Shown here: positions 8,274 to 15,731 of the stretch, piece after piece | Layout of the letters: each line of letters begins with the position of its first letter | Position numbering within the stretch: position 1 is the stretch's first letter | Virus record (IMG/VR): IMGVR_UViG_3300025759_000739 | Coordinates: 1-23,008 of that record | DNA length: 23,008 bases | Reading direction: 5' to 3' (one strand) | DNA from: a virus | Notes under the pieces: model-generated | Database searches by the model: none | Seen by the model: only the letters and a program-made list of their open reading frames with translations | What the model was told of the DNA's origin: nothing | Program-made: the position numbers and the translations under genes

Positions 8274-8482
8274 TGAGTTTAAGATTAACAGAAATATGTT
8301 ACCCAGAGGTAAAGAGTTACTACATCGTATGGAACGATAGCGAGGCGATAGTATCGTATGGAGTACTAGAGACTTATCAATGCTTAGAGACTAAGTGGGA
8401 CAATGTAGACTTATATACTAAGGAAATAGATTGGATAAACATATTAATAGATAACGGTATTAACCCATTTCCAGAGCAATGA
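8273..8482 (+). CDS. Small hypothetical protein next to the LamG protein
   Basis: This 69-residue, Trp- and Tyr-rich acidic protein (ICYPEVKSYYIVWNDSEA, LETKWDNVDLYTKEIDWINIL) has no domain I recognise and no membrane segment. It starts at a TAATG junction with the LamG gene and its stop overlaps the next ATG by 4 bases, so it is almost certainly translated as part of the late operon. Its place suggests it belongs with the LamG/DUF285 pair, perhaps as a small assembly or cap protein, but nothing in its sequence proves this. Confidence 0.7.
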   Translation: MSLRLTEICYPEVKSYYIVWNDSEAIVSYGVLETYQCLETKWDNVDLYTKEIDWINILIDNGINPFPEQ

Positions 8483-8907
8483 TAGTATCAGCGCAAATAG
8501 ATGAGAGAGAGCTAAATTCTTTGATTAAGGACTTAGAGAAACTTAATATGTCTGATAGTAAAAACAAGACACTATTGAGACAAGGTATGCGTAAAGCTGC
8601 TAAGCCTATTCTACAAGAACTAAAATCTATTGTGCCAGTTGAAACTAAACAACTTAAAAAGTCTTTAGCTATAATCAACGGAAAGAACGTAAAAGGCAAA
8701 CCACCTACAGTATATGTAGGACCAAGAGTTACTAAGTCATTTGCTACTAAAGAAAAGTCTGGATTTTACTTTTACTTTTTAGAGTATGGATTTAGAGGAA
8801 TACCTGGACTAAGAATGTTAGATAAAGCTGCTGCTAGTAAAGGTAATACAGCTATAAACGGTGTAATAGGAGAAATAAAAAAACTCATTGACAAAAGAAT
8901 GAAGTAA
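8479..8907 (+). CDS. HK97 gp10-like tail-completion protein
   Basis: This 142-residue protein matches the HK97-gp10_like family, which joins the tail to the neck. Features are the N-terminal helix (ELNSLIKDLEKLN), the basic KAAKPILQELKSIVPVETKQLKKSL segment with the characteristic VP-x-(D/E)T-x-x-L-K-x-S motif, the VYVGPR strand, and FYFYFLEYGFRGIPGLRMLDKA near the C-terminus (the usual HxxExGxxxxxxxPFLRPA region). It is followed by the DUF3168 gene, the expected neighbour. Junctions are ATGA upstream and TAATG downstream. Confidence 0.9.
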   Translation: MIVSAQIDERELNSLIKDLEKLNMSDSKNKTLLRQGMRKAAKPILQELKSIVPVETKQLKKSLAIINGKNVKGKPPTVYVGPRVTKSFATKEKSGFYFYFLEYGFRGIPGLRMLDKAAASKGNTAINGVIGEIKKLIDKRMK

Positions 8908-9323
8908 TGGAGATAGGAAAAGTAATATATAATATTTTAAGCAACGATTCAAATGTTGCTCCTTTAGTTACTACTGACGGTAATTTAAGAATATTTCCTA
9001 GTCGTTACAATTTCCCTACAGACGTTAAGTTACCATACATTACTTATCAGATGTTTGCAGATGAGCCTAACAACACTAAGAACGGAGTAAGTACTTATGA
9101 CTATGTTAGAGTACAGATAAGCATATATCACAATAGCTACGCTGATATGATAACTCTAGCTGGTCACATTAGAACAGCTCTAGACTACGTTAGTGGTACA
9201 TATAGTGGTGTAGTAGTAGATAAGATATTTTACCAAGACCAGAACGAGCTTTACGATGATTCTGCTGGTTCTATTGGTTTATATGGTATAGCACAAGATT
9301 ACAGATTCAACATAAATAGATAG
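8907..9323 (+). CDS. Tail terminator / tail-completion protein (DUF3168)
   Basis: This 138-residue protein resembles DUF3168 proteins, which cap the growing tail tube. Visible features are IGKVIYNILSNDSNVAPLV at the N-terminus, FPSRYNFPTDVKLPYITYQ (the conserved P-x-x-x-x-P-Y-I-x-Y turn), VQISIYHNSYADMITLAGHIRTAL and a C-terminal GLYGIAQDYRFNI strand. The position between the gp10-like gene and the tail tube is canonical. Only 2 bases separate it from the next small gene. Confidence 0.9.
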   Translation: MEIGKVIYNILSNDSNVAPLVTTDGNLRIFPSRYNFPTDVKLPYITYQMFADEPNNTKNGVSTYDYVRVQISIYHNSYADMITLAGHIRTALDYVSGTYSGVVVDKIFYQDQNELYDDSAGSIGLYGIAQDYRFNINR

Positions 9324-9325
9324 AT

Positions 9326-9502
9326 ATGTATAAAGTAAAGATAAAAAAAGACATTGAATGTAGAGGAGTAGAATACAAAGAAGGCGAATCTTACGAGGTT
9401 GGTCGTGTTGTAAGAAACTTTTTAAAGTTCAATGATGCAATAGATACAACAAAGAAAAAGTCTAAGAAGAAGGAAACTTCTGAGGATTTAGATATTAGCT
9501 AA
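9326..9502 (+). CDS. Small protein between tail terminator and tail tube (58 aa)
   Basis: ATG at 9326 opens a 58-residue frame ending in TAA at 9502, filling an otherwise empty 200-base gap. The first 40 residues (VKIKKDIECRGVEYKEGE then SYEVGRVVRNFLKFNDAID) have the pattern of short phage proteins of the type KV-(L/I)-K-x-h-x-x-x-G-x-x-Y-x-x-G-x-x-h, common near tail genes. The last 18 residues are a Lys/Glu-rich tail (KKKSKKKETSEDLD). Function is unknown; a small virion or assembly factor is plausible. Confidence 0.75.
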   Translation: MYKVKIKKDIECRGVEYKEGESYEVGRVVRNFLKFNDAIDTTKKKSKKKETSEDLDIS

Positions 9503-9526
9503 TTATAAATTTAAAATTAAAAGAAA

Positions 9527-9958
9527 ATGGCAATTTTTAACGGAACGGATTTAATCCTAAAGGTTTCTCCTAGTGATGGAGGAACAGAAGCTAAATTGAT
9601 GCATTCTCAGAATGTTTCAATTTCAATGAATGTAGATACAATAGATATTTCAACTAAAGACTCTAGTGGTTTTAGAGACTTACTAGGTGGTCAAAAGTCT
9701 TTCAGTCTTTCGGCTGATGGTCTTATGGACTTCGCTGGTGTTGCTGGAGATACTGAGGTAGATGAATTATTTGACCAAATGTTCAATAGAACTGCTGTAA
9801 CATTTACTTTTGGTTTAGCAAGTACTACAACTGGAGACTATACTTATAGTGGCTCTGGCTTTATTACATCTCTAGAGGTTAGTGGTGGTACAGAAGATGC
9901 ACCAACTTACTCTGTATCAATAGAGGGAAGTGGAGCATTAACTCAGAATGATATTTAA
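9527..9958 (+). CDS. Major tail tube protein
   Basis: This 143-residue protein is the likely tube subunit (TP901-1/Phage_tail_2-like). Features are the N-terminal FNGTDLILKVSPSDGGT, a VSISMNVDTIDISTKDSSGF strand pair with the D-T-x-D-x-S-x-K-D motif, the SLSADGLMDF strand and a C-terminal VSGGTEDAPTYSVSIEGSGAL, all typical of tail tube proteins. It is preceded by an A-rich leader with no Shine-Dalgarno and followed by a long hairpin. Its position before the tail assembly chaperone pair supports the call. Confidence 0.92.
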   Translation: MAIFNGTDLILKVSPSDGGTEAKLMHSQNVSISMNVDTIDISTKDSSGFRDLLGGQKSFSLSADGLMDFAGVAGDTEVDELFDQMFNRTAVTFTFGLASTTTGDYTYSGSGFITSLEVSGGTEDAPTYSVSIEGSGALTQNDI

Positions 9959-9968
9959 TAATTTCTTT

Positions 9969-10008
9969 GTTGGTTGGGGATTGTGCTTCGGCACGTCTCC
10001 CAACTAGC
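9969..10008 (+). terminator. Long hairpin with UUCG loop after the tail tube gene
   Basis: GTTGGGG (9973-9979) pairs with TCTCCCAAC (9996-10004) and GTGC (9983-9986) with GCAC (9991-9994) around a TTCG tetraloop, with a small internal mismatch. Weaker pairing extends outward to 9969 and 10008. There is no T-run after it, so it may act as an attenuator or an RNA-stabilising 3' end rather than a simple terminator. Confidence 0.6.
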
Positions 10009-10030
10009 AATAATTTAAACTAACAAAGAT

Positions 10031-10378
10031 ATGTACGAAGTAGTTATAATAAACGGAAAAGATTACCCAGTAAGATTTGGAATGAACTCGTTGAGGTTAT
10101 TCTGTAAAGATACTGGAAGAAGTTTAGCTGACTTAGATAAGCTAGGAGATGGTATGAGCTTAGACGATGCTTGTTATCTAATCCTAAACGGAATAAAAGA
10201 TGGCTCAAGAGTGAGTGGTCAAGAATGTTCTTTAAATGTTGATGATGTCGCAGACTTGCTAGACGAAGATTTTGAGGCTTTAAATAAAGTGCTAGAAGTA
10301 TTCTCAGAGCAATTCTCTGCTAAATTTGAAACGGAGGGAAACGACAAAGCCACGAAGAAAGTGGCAAAGAAGAAGTAA
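10031..10378 (+). CDS. Tail assembly chaperone, short form (gpG-like)
   Basis: This 115-residue acidic protein fits the siphovirus tail assembly chaperone (lambda gpG role), which coats the tape measure during tail assembly. It begins MYEVVIINGKDYPVRFGMNSLRLFCKDTGRSL, a motif recurrent in Bacteroidota phage chaperones. A helical middle (DDACYLILNGIKDGSRV, LLDEDFEALNKVLEVF) follows. It lies between tail tube and tape measure, and its 3' end contains a -1 slippery heptamer at 10336-10342, so a fraction of ribosomes make a longer product. The short form ends KKVAKKK. Confidence 0.9.
   Translation: MYEVVIINGKDYPVRFGMNSLRLFCKDTGRSLADLDKLGDGMSLDDACYLILNGIKDGSRVSGQECSLNVDDVADLLDEDFEALNKVLEVFSEQFSAKFETEGNDKATKKVAKKK
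10336..10365 (+). promoter_or_regulatory. Programmed -1 frameshift site (G GGA AAC plus stem-loop)
   Basis: The zero-frame codons GAG GGA AAC contain the heptamer GGGAAAC (10336-10342) in the correct X XXY YYZ phase, close to lambda's GGGAAAG. Six bases downstream, GCCAC (10349-10353) can pair with GTGGC (10361-10365) across a 7-base loop. The -1 frame is open from 10330 to 10701 and has no good start of its own. Confidence 0.88.
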
Positions 10379-10704
10379 CTTGGGATAAGTTAGAGGCTAT
10401 AGGTTATGGCTTCGGATTATTACCTAAAGACTTTTGGAGTTTGACTTTCCACGAGTTTCTCTGTATGCAGAAAGGCGTAAACGATAGAGTAGAGAAAGAA
10501 CAGCAATGGGAATGGGAACGAGTAAGATGGTTGGCTTGTGTTAATTTACAGCCACACACTAAGAAAGGACAAAACCTAACTCCTCAGAAGCTGATGAAGT
10601 TTGAATGGGAAAAGAAACAAGTTAAGACCGACATCAATAAACAAAAGAAAAGGGCAGAATATATAAAAAAGAAATACGAATTGTTAAACAAAGACAATGG
10701 CTGA
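10342..10704 (+). CDS. Frameshift extension of the tail assembly chaperone (gpT-like part of gpGT)
   Basis: After a -1 slip on GGGAAAC, translation continues in frame 1 for 120 codons to the TGA at 10702. This makes a fusion of about 224 residues (104 from the zero frame plus 120). The extension begins RQSHEESGKEEVTWDKLEA and includes GYGFGLLPKDFWSLTFHEF, a pattern typical of gpT-like tails, then a Trp- and Lys-rich C-terminus. The only in-frame starts are a TTG at 10441 and later internal codons; the conserved-looking sequence begins well upstream of both, so independent initiation is unlikely. The gene overlaps the tape measure start by 8 bases. Confidence 0.85.
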   Translation, partial: RQSHEESGKEEVTWDKLEAIGYGFGLLPKDFWSLTFHEFLCMQKGVNDRVEKEQQWEWERVRWLACVNLQPHTKKGQNLTPQKLMKFEWEKKQVKTDINKQKKRAEYIKKKYELLNKDNG

Positions 10705-12523
10705 GAAAACATTAAGCGTCAAATTATCATTAAACGATAAGCAGTTTCAAAGTGCTTTAAGAAAGTCTACTAATAGAATGAAGAAATTTGGAAAGTCTAT
10801 GCAAAGGACTGGACAAACTTTGAGTAGAAATTTAACTTTACCTATTGTAGCTTTTGGTGGTTTAGCAGTTAAAGCATTTGATGAACAAATAAAAGCTGAA
10901 ACTAAACTTAGAACAGCTTTAAAAGGTAATACAGAGGCTTTTGAAAATTTAACTGAACAAGCTAGAGAATTACAAAAAGTTACTTTGTTTGGCGATGAAG
11001 CTACTATAGAAGCACAATCTTTTTTGGCTCAGTTAGGATTAACAGAACAACAGATATTAATGATTACTCCAGCTTTGCAAGATTTTGCAACTGGTATGGG
11101 AGTAGATTTGAAAACAGCAGCTTCATTAGTAGGTAAAACAATAGGAACTAGTACTGATGCTCTAAAAAGATATTTTGATACTGGATTAAATCCAGCAATG
11201 ACAGCACAAGAAAAAGCTATAAAACTGACAGAGACATTAACTGAAAAATTTGGGGGTCAAGCTAAAGCAATAGCTACAGAAGGACTTGGACCATTACAGC
11301 AATTAAGCAATCAATTAGGAGATGTTAATGAACAACTAGGGGAAATTATTCTTGAAGGTATTGAGCCATTAAAAAACATATTACAAGTGTTTGCTGATAC
11401 TTTACAAGGTACATCTAAAGAAACTAAAGAAAGTGTAGTAGCTTTTGCTGGATTAGCTGCTATCATTGGTCCTATATTGTTTATTGTTGGTAAAATGATT
11501 ACAACATTTGCTAGACTTAGAAAGTTCTTTTTAGGTAGTTTAATTCCAGCTCTTAAAACATTAGGAAGGGCATTAGTTGCTTTGACTCCACAAGGTAAAA
11601 TTATAGCTGGAGTTATTTTAGCTGCTCAAGGTATTTATACCTATTGGGATGATTTAGTAACTGTCTTTGATAATGTTAAATCATCAGTTGAGAAATTATT
11701 AGAAAAATTAGGACTACTTAAAAAGGAAGAAGATATAGCTTTAGATTTTTCAATACAAGACCAGTCTGGTCAAGTATTTACTATTGAAGAACTAAGAAGA
11801 AGAACAGGAGCTTTTAAAGGAACAAAGATTGTGCCTAAGAAAAAGCCAGTACAAATGTCTCAAGAGGAGAGAGAAGGTAGAGCTAGAATGGCTAAACGTA
11901 AAGCTGAGGCTTTAGCATTACCAATAATAGAGCCAATAAAAGTTACTTCAGTTGCACTGAAAGAATTAAAAAATGATTTTGTTAATTTAGAACCTATTGT
12001 TCAAAACTTTGAGGAGAGTTTATCTGGTTTTGATATAGTAGGTAATGAACTTTCAAGAAGTTTTGAGTCTTTTGGCAATGTTTTACAAGGAACTTTTGCA
12101 CAAGCGTTGCAGAGTTCAGATGGTTTCTTTAAATCTTTTGTAGAAGGCTCTAAACGAGCTATGTCAGCATTGATGGCTCAATTAGCTGCAACATTAGCTC
12201 TAAATGCTTTGTTAGGTGGAAGTTATTTTGGAAAAATGCTAGGCTTAAGCGATATTGGTGGTGTTGGTGGTATAGGAACAGCTTTAAAAGGTTTATTTAT
12301 GGCTGATGGAGGTTTAGCTACTGGAGCAACTTTAGCTATGGTTGGAGAAGGTCCAGGAACATCAATGGCTAATCCAGAAGTCATTGCTCCATTAGATAAA
12401 CTAAAATCTATGATAGGAACGAACGGAGGCTCTACAGAAGTATTTGGTACAATAAGTGGAGCTGATATATTACTAAGCTCAGACAGAGCAAGAAAGAATA
12501 GAAATAGAACAAGAGGTTACTAA
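10697..12523 (+). CDS. Tape measure protein
   Basis: This 608-residue protein sets tail length. The N-terminus (TLSVKLSLNDKQFQSALRKS then MKKFGKSMQRTGQTLSRNL) is a typical tape measure start. Residues 60-240 are helical. Hydrophobic stretches at about 247-271 and 282-313 may insert in the host membrane during ejection. The C-terminus has the usual Gly-rich end followed by a conserved turn (MVGEGPGTSMANPEVIAPL, about 555-575). At roughly 0.15 nm per residue the tail would be near 90 nm; this is an estimate. No muralytic domain is visible. The ATG overlaps the chaperone extension by 8 bases and the stop couples to the next gene by TAATG. Confidence 0.93.
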   Translation: MAEKTLSVKLSLNDKQFQSALRKSTNRMKKFGKSMQRTGQTLSRNLTLPIVAFGGLAVKAFDEQIKAETKLRTALKGNTEAFENLTEQARELQKVTLFGDEATIEAQSFLAQLGLTEQQILMITPALQDFATGMGVDLKTAASLVGKTIGTSTDALKRYFDTGLNPAMTAQEKAIKLTETLTEKFGGQAKAIATEGLGPLQQLSNQLGDVNEQLGEIILEGIEPLKNILQVFADTLQGTSKETKESVVAFAGLAAIIGPILFIVGKMITTFARLRKFFLGSLIPALKTLGRALVALTPQGKIIAGVILAAQGIYTYWDDLVTVFDNVKSSVEKLLEKLGLLKKEEDIALDFSIQDQSGQVFTIEELRRRTGAFKGTKIVPKKKPVQMSQEEREGRARMAKRKAEALALPIIEPIKVTSVALKELKNDFVNLEPIVQNFEESLSGFDIVGNELSRSFESFGNVLQGTFAQALQSSDGFFKSFVEGSKRAMSALMAQLAATLALNALLGGSYFGKMLGLSDIGGVGGIGTALKGLFMADGGLATGATLAMVGEGPGTSMANPEVIAPLDKLKSMIGTNGGSTEVFGTISGADILLSSDRARKNRNRTRGY

Positions 12524-14664
12524 TGGCAATAGATACTAGATTAGTAGGAGAATTTCAAAGCGATAGAGGTACTTATTACAAAGTCTCTATAATTGACACA
12601 CAAAGCTCTACAGCTACTCAATATGATGTTGAGGTGGCTGGTAATGGTTTTGACTTAACATACCAAACAGACACAGACGATAGATTTACTGGTCTAATTC
12701 CATCAGAAGTCAAGTTTACTATGTTTGTCAATGACCCTAATAATAGTGCTAAACAAAGTATCTTAGACTCTATAAGAACTAGCGAATATAAAAGGTGGCA
12801 ATTAAAAATAGAATCTTCTACTAATGGAACTACATATAGTCTGTTTTGGGCTGGTAATCTATTAAACGAGATAAATCCAGAGGCTGACGAATCTTTGCCT
12901 AGACAATTTACACTTACTGCTATTTGTGGTCTAGCTGCTTTAGAAAATATACCATTCAATGAGGATGTAGCTTATGATTTTAATTTAGCTTACTCTTGTT
13001 ATCGTTATGTATTTAACGCTATAAACACAGACATTAACACAGATAACAACTGGGCAACAGATGACCGATTTATCAGAACTATGGTAGATTGGACTAATAC
13101 ACAAATACCTAGAAACAGCGCAACAGACCCACTAAACAACACTCGTTTTTTAGCTGCTTCTTACGCTCCAGTAGACAACAATGGAACAAGACAAGCAGAT
13201 ACAGCATTTAAACTGTTAAATCAAATATGCAAAGCCTTTGGAGCTAGATTGTTTTTAAGTGAGGGAATATGGTATTTTATACAAGTGAACACCTACGAAG
13301 AAATGGATAGTGCTGACCAATATTATAGAGACTATAAGAAAGGAAACAACGGAAGCACACACACTCCAGACTTTTATGGTTCTATAGACCTAAACACCTC
13401 AGAAGATGGCACAAACATAACTAGATTAGCTGGTAATAAGTTTGACTATTTAGGTATTTTGAAAGAAGCAACTTTAAACTACGAAATGTTTCAGAGTTAT
13501 GATTTACTACCTTTAACAGTCACTAACGCAAGTGGCACAAGTAACACGGTAAACAATTCTCTAGTAGCTTGGAACGGTTGGCACAGTACTGGTCTAGGAT
13601 TTAATACTGACTCTGGTATTTATGGAATAAATGACTTGAGCACCTCTGCTGATTATGCTTCTTACTATATGGGGGAGCTAGAGCTTTTAGATGGTCAGAC
13701 TATAAAAGTTACAAGAACATTCAACAGAGCAATAGATGCTACATATGCAAACTGGGGTTTTACTGATAATCAATCTATTTTATTTTATCATAGATTAAAA
13801 TTAGACGATGGTGCTGGAGATGTTCGATATGCTCGTTCTACTTATACTAATGGTGGTCTAGCACAATGGACTACTAATGATGTTTGGGGTAATGCTCCAA
13901 ATTACGCTGTGCCTTATTCAATTTTTGGAGATTCTGGTTTGTTTAATGCCACACCTATTAATGAGTTTATATTAAACTTTGAGACTGCTCAAGTTCCTAT
14001 TGGTGGAAATTTATATTTTGAATGCTATGCAAAAGTATATTATGACTATGGTAATAGTACAGACGTTGCTGAAGATGGTACAGAAATAACATCTGCAACA
14101 GACCAAGCTAAATTGTATATATACTCAGCTCCAGAAAGTTCTAACATACAGATTTTTCAATCATATATAGATGGGGAAAGTACATCGATTCAAAAGTTTG
14201 TAACCTCTCAGAATATCACTAATGGATTAACTTATGAGGTTGGAGACTTGCAGATTGGCTCTGGACCAACTGCTACAAATGTTGGTAGATTACAATGTTA
14301 TAACAATACCTCTTGGGATGATGGCACTAATATAACTTGGGAAGCCTACGGAGGTGGTAGTGGTAAAGCTATCTCTAAGCTGTTGCTTAGTGAGATAATG
14401 GCTGGACAAAATGAAGGAGCTAGAGTCTTTGATGGTGCTTTAAAAATATTGACTAATAATGTAAGCACTAACGGATACAAATTTCATAATGGAATTACTA
14501 TAGACAGTTCTTTATTTGTGCCTTATCAGACAACATTCATAGCTAATGAAGACACTTGGCAAGGCGAATGGTATGAGATTAACACTAATACCACAACTCT
14601 AACAGATTCAGTAGAGGCTGAAACTATAGACACTAACAACACAATAAACACTAATAGCTGGTAA
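12523..14664 (+). CDS. Large tail-tip / baseplate protein candidate
   Basis: This 713-residue protein follows the tape measure, where distal tail (Dit) and tail-associated (Tal) proteins lie. The N-terminal 150 residues (RLVGEFQSDRGTYYKVSIID, then YKRWQLKIESS and LFWAGNLLNEINPEADE) and the C-terminal part (ISKLLLSEIMAGQNEGARVF, then SLFVPYQTTFIANEDTWQGE with WYEI) resemble tail-hub proteins of Bacteroidota phages. Residues 320-540 look like an inserted beta-rich domain. I cannot assign a defined Pfam family by eye. With only one further tail gene downstream, this protein may combine Dit and Tal roles. No membrane segment or signal peptide is seen. Confidence 0.7.
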   Translation: MAIDTRLVGEFQSDRGTYYKVSIIDTQSSTATQYDVEVAGNGFDLTYQTDTDDRFTGLIPSEVKFTMFVNDPNNSAKQSILDSIRTSEYKRWQLKIESSTNGTTYSLFWAGNLLNEINPEADESLPRQFTLTAICGLAALENIPFNEDVAYDFNLAYSCYRYVFNAINTDINTDNNWATDDRFIRTMVDWTNTQIPRNSATDPLNNTRFLAASYAPVDNNGTRQADTAFKLLNQICKAFGARLFLSEGIWYFIQVNTYEEMDSADQYYRDYKKGNNGSTHTPDFYGSIDLNTSEDGTNITRLAGNKFDYLGILKEATLNYEMFQSYDLLPLTVTNASGTSNTVNNSLVAWNGWHSTGLGFNTDSGIYGINDLSTSADYASYYMGELELLDGQTIKVTRTFNRAIDATYANWGFTDNQSILFYHRLKLDDGAGDVRYARSTYTNGGLAQWTTNDVWGNAPNYAVPYSIFGDSGLFNATPINEFILNFETAQVPIGGNLYFECYAKVYYDYGNSTDVAEDGTEITSATDQAKLYIYSAPESSNIQIFQSYIDGESTSIQKFVTSQNITNGLTYEVGDLQIGSGPTATNVGRLQCYNNTSWDDGTNITWEAYGGGSGKAISKLLLSEIMAGQNEGARVFDGALKILTNNVSTNGYKFHNGITIDSSLFVPYQTTFIANEDTWQGEWYEINTNTTTLTDSVEAETIDTNNTINTNSW

Positions 14665-15452
14665 TGAGTTTACAAGGATACTTAAATAATCAAGTCTTAG
14701 CTACGGTTTCTGTTTCATCTACAACAGCTACTACTACTTTTTTACAGATATATAGTCCGACTATGTTAATGGCTACAAGTGGCGAAACAGTCAAGATTAT
14801 ACACAAAGGAACTGGTAGAGAATACAACGTGACTTTAACATCTGATTTAACTACCACCAGCACTAGGCTAGAGTTTAGCTCTACTACATTTGATACTATT
14901 ATACCAGAGGGAAGCATTGTAATACAATCTAACCTAGATAAATGGGACACTATATTTAGAGACTATACTATAGTAACTCATAAACTTTTTGAGGTAGGTA
15001 ATACTCACGCAAATACTAACCTAATCAATCCACAATATCCAACAGACATTTCAATTAATGCTGGTGCAGTTTGGGCTGATGGAGATACAATATCTAACGA
15101 GGCTACTGTTTTTAATATTTTTAGAAGTCCACACAATGGATGTAAAATAGAAAGAATTACTTGGGATGTTCAGACTGATTCTACTACTGGGCATAACGGA
15201 GTATTTGAGTTATGGCAGAAGAGGATAACAGAGAACGGAAATACTGCATCTCTAATATCATTAGTAGATAGTTTTGCATTTACTTCTCAAAACGATGTAA
15301 ACTATGTATTTAACAGAGATGTACAACTAACAAAAACACTTACTGATAGTGAATGTCTTATACCAGCTTTTAGAAAGACTGGAAGCACTTCTAGTAGTGA
15401 TAAATTTTATGCAACATTAACGCTATTAATTAGCACAGACCCACGACAATAA
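14664..15452 (+). CDS. Tail-tip or fibre protein candidate
   Basis: This 262-residue, Thr- and Ser-rich protein is dominated by predicted beta strands (VSVSSTTATTTFLQIYSP, VKIIHKGTGREYNVTL, VFNIFRSPHNGCKIERITW, KFYATLTLLIST). It is the last structural gene before the lysis genes, the usual place for a receptor-binding or tip protein. The C-terminal half (about 120-262) reads like a jelly-roll with a long ordered strand pattern. I recognise no named family. TAATG coupling at both ends shows it belongs to the tail operon. Confidence 0.65.
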   Translation: MSLQGYLNNQVLATVSVSSTTATTTFLQIYSPTMLMATSGETVKIIHKGTGREYNVTLTSDLTTTSTRLEFSSTTFDTIIPEGSIVIQSNLDKWDTIFRDYTIVTHKLFEVGNTHANTNLINPQYPTDISINAGAVWADGDTISNEATVFNIFRSPHNGCKIERITWDVQTDSTTGHNGVFELWQKRITENGNTASLISLVDSFAFTSQNDVNYVFNRDVQLTKTLTDSECLIPAFRKTGSTSSSDKFYATLTLLISTDPRQ

Positions 15453-15634
15453 TGAAAAATATGATAAAAGAAAATGCTGACGTTCTAGGCTTAAATAGCG
15501 TATCTCTATCAATTAGCTTTACAACATTACACGAGATGCTACAGATAACTCTATTAGTAGTCTCCATTATATATACTATAGACCGATTTATGTATTACAG
15601 AAATAAGAGAAAGAATGGCAAAGGTAATAAGTAA
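15452..15634 (+). CDS. Small single-pass membrane protein (possible holin or lysis accessory)
   Basis: This 60-residue protein has one clear hydrophobic helix at about residues 29-48 (MLQITLLVVSIIYTIDRFMY), followed by a basic tail (RNKRKNGKGNK). An N-out, C-in topology follows from the positive-inside rule. It is coupled by TAATG to the last tail gene and stands at the head of the lysis cluster. It could be an accessory holin or antiholin to the GTA-type holin at 16123, but many phages carry such small proteins with no known role. Confidence 0.65.
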   Translation: MKNMIKENADVLGLNSVSLSISFTTLHEMLQITLLVVSIIYTIDRFMYYRNKRKNGKGNK

Positions 15635-15731
15635 TAACTTTAGAAAGAAACCTAAAGTAAAACGTAAGGGAGTACACTCTAAGAACCTTAGTAAATCACA
15701 AAGAAAAAAACCAAGCAGAGGACAAGGATGA
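15615..15731 (+). CDS. Very basic 38-aa protein
   Basis: ATG at 15615 lies inside the end of the preceding gene, and the TGA at 15729-15731 overlaps the peptidase start as ATGA. The product (38 residues) is rich in Lys, Arg and Ser: KPKVKRKGVHSKNLSKS, then RKKPSRGQG. From memory, short phage ORFs in the Bacteroidota carry a similar RKGV-H-x-K...GQG pattern near tail or lysis genes. It fills the only gap in this cluster and keeps perfect coupling, which supports it. A role in binding nucleic acid or membrane is possible but not shown. Confidence 0.6.
   Translation: MAKVISNNFRKKPKVKRKGVHSKNLSKSQRKKPSRGQG

Noticed and set aside
10441-10704. Independent gene starting at TTG 10441
   Set aside because: The frame is open well upstream to 10330, the protein pattern starts before the TTG, and a correct -1 slippery site explains its expression.
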